DNA from: Dastarcus helophoroides
Taxonomy: Eukaryota; Arthropoda; Insecta; Coleoptera; Bothrideridae
Direction: 5' to 3'
DNA: 64,000 bases
Assembly: GCA_028583605.1 (NCBI GenBank)
Contig: CM053326.1
Location: 849,160 to 913,159 of the forward strand
In this document: positions 63,801-64,000 of the stretch, in pieces
Layout: every line of letters begins with the position of its first letter
Numbering within the stretch: the stretch's first letter is position 1
Translations under genes and position numbers: made by a program
The notes under the pieces: model-generated
Database searches by the model: none
What the model was told of the DNA's origin: nothing
Seen by the model: only the letters and a program-made list of their open reading frames with translations

Positions 63801-64000
63801 AAAGTTACAGCTGCATTTTTATAACCTAAATCTTCTGTAAAAAAAATCTATGACAAAAATGTTGGAGGCTTGTTAGGGGACTATTGAAAGATATTTTGCC
63901 AATTTGTCGCGAGACAAACACAAACTTTGATGTCTCGTGTTTTTCTCGCAAATGTGATTGTATACGAGAAAAAAATTACACTTCATTTGACATAAGCATT
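63801..64000. other. No gene seen
   Basis: AT-rich window end. Confidence 0.35.

Noticed and set aside
42973..64000. TM1 exon of the claudin-like gene
   Set aside because: Looked for a - strand exon with a hydrophobic segment ending one base into a codon before GT; none could be supported.

Overview
This window looks like a piece of an AT-rich, repeat-laden insect nuclear genome. The insect assignment rests on intron-split genes with canonical GT-AG sites, Jockey/CR1-type LINEs, DUF4780-like retroelement ORF1 remnants, LTRs with 4-bp ATAT target duplications and tRNA-derived SINEs. The order is not certain; a beetle is only a guess. There are no bacterial features. Most long open frames are translations of simple repeats and are not genes.

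Two host genes can be supported and they converge. On the + strand, the last two coding exons (7401-7908, 9189-9905) of an unrecognised gene encode about 407 residues of basic then Ser/Thr-rich, probably disordered protein, with a poly(A) signal at 10035. On the - strand, five exons (42972-42865, 28963-28799, 25831-25731, 25181-25028, 18695-18400) join in perfect phase. They encode the C-terminal ~273 residues of a claudin/PMP22-superfamily tetraspan: the first extracellular loop with the G-x-W-x2-C-x9-C signature, TM2-TM4, and a long Ser/Thr-rich tail ending in the class I PDZ ligand TEV. The exon for TM1 was not found. The gene covers at least 24.5 kb, and its introns hold most of the repeats.

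Layout. 1-7.4 kb: three LTRs, dispersed repeats and heptanucleotide satellites. 7.4-10.1 kb: + strand gene end. 10.1-12.9 kb: second heptamer satellite domain. 12.9-17.4 kb: an almost full-length but dead Jockey-like LINE whose ORF1 stop and ORF2 start overlap (TAATG). 17.5-29 kb: four exons of the claudin-like gene with giant palindromes, a 20-bp satellite with a 400-bp higher-order repeat, and two solo LTRs. 29.2-32.9 kb: retroelement ORF1 remnant, GA and TTCTC arrays, and a decayed nuclease-like pseudogene. 33-42.4 kb: AT-rich DNA, fold-back elements, a TTCTC array, and a LINE endonuclease split by a nested CR1-like LINE. 42.9-64 kb: the ECL1 exon, a sixth LTR, fold-back elements, SINEs, and very long homopyrimidine/homopurine tracts.

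The most interesting signals are non-coding. A solo-LTR family (six copies) carries inverted GAA/TTC heat-shock-element-like blocks and GATAAG motifs upstream of a TATA box. A fold-back family has eight copies. A set of 7-bp satellites are single-base variants of one another and share one spacer. There are also several long palindromes, one with perfect 82-bp arms. I found no evidence of an operon-like or defence-type system.
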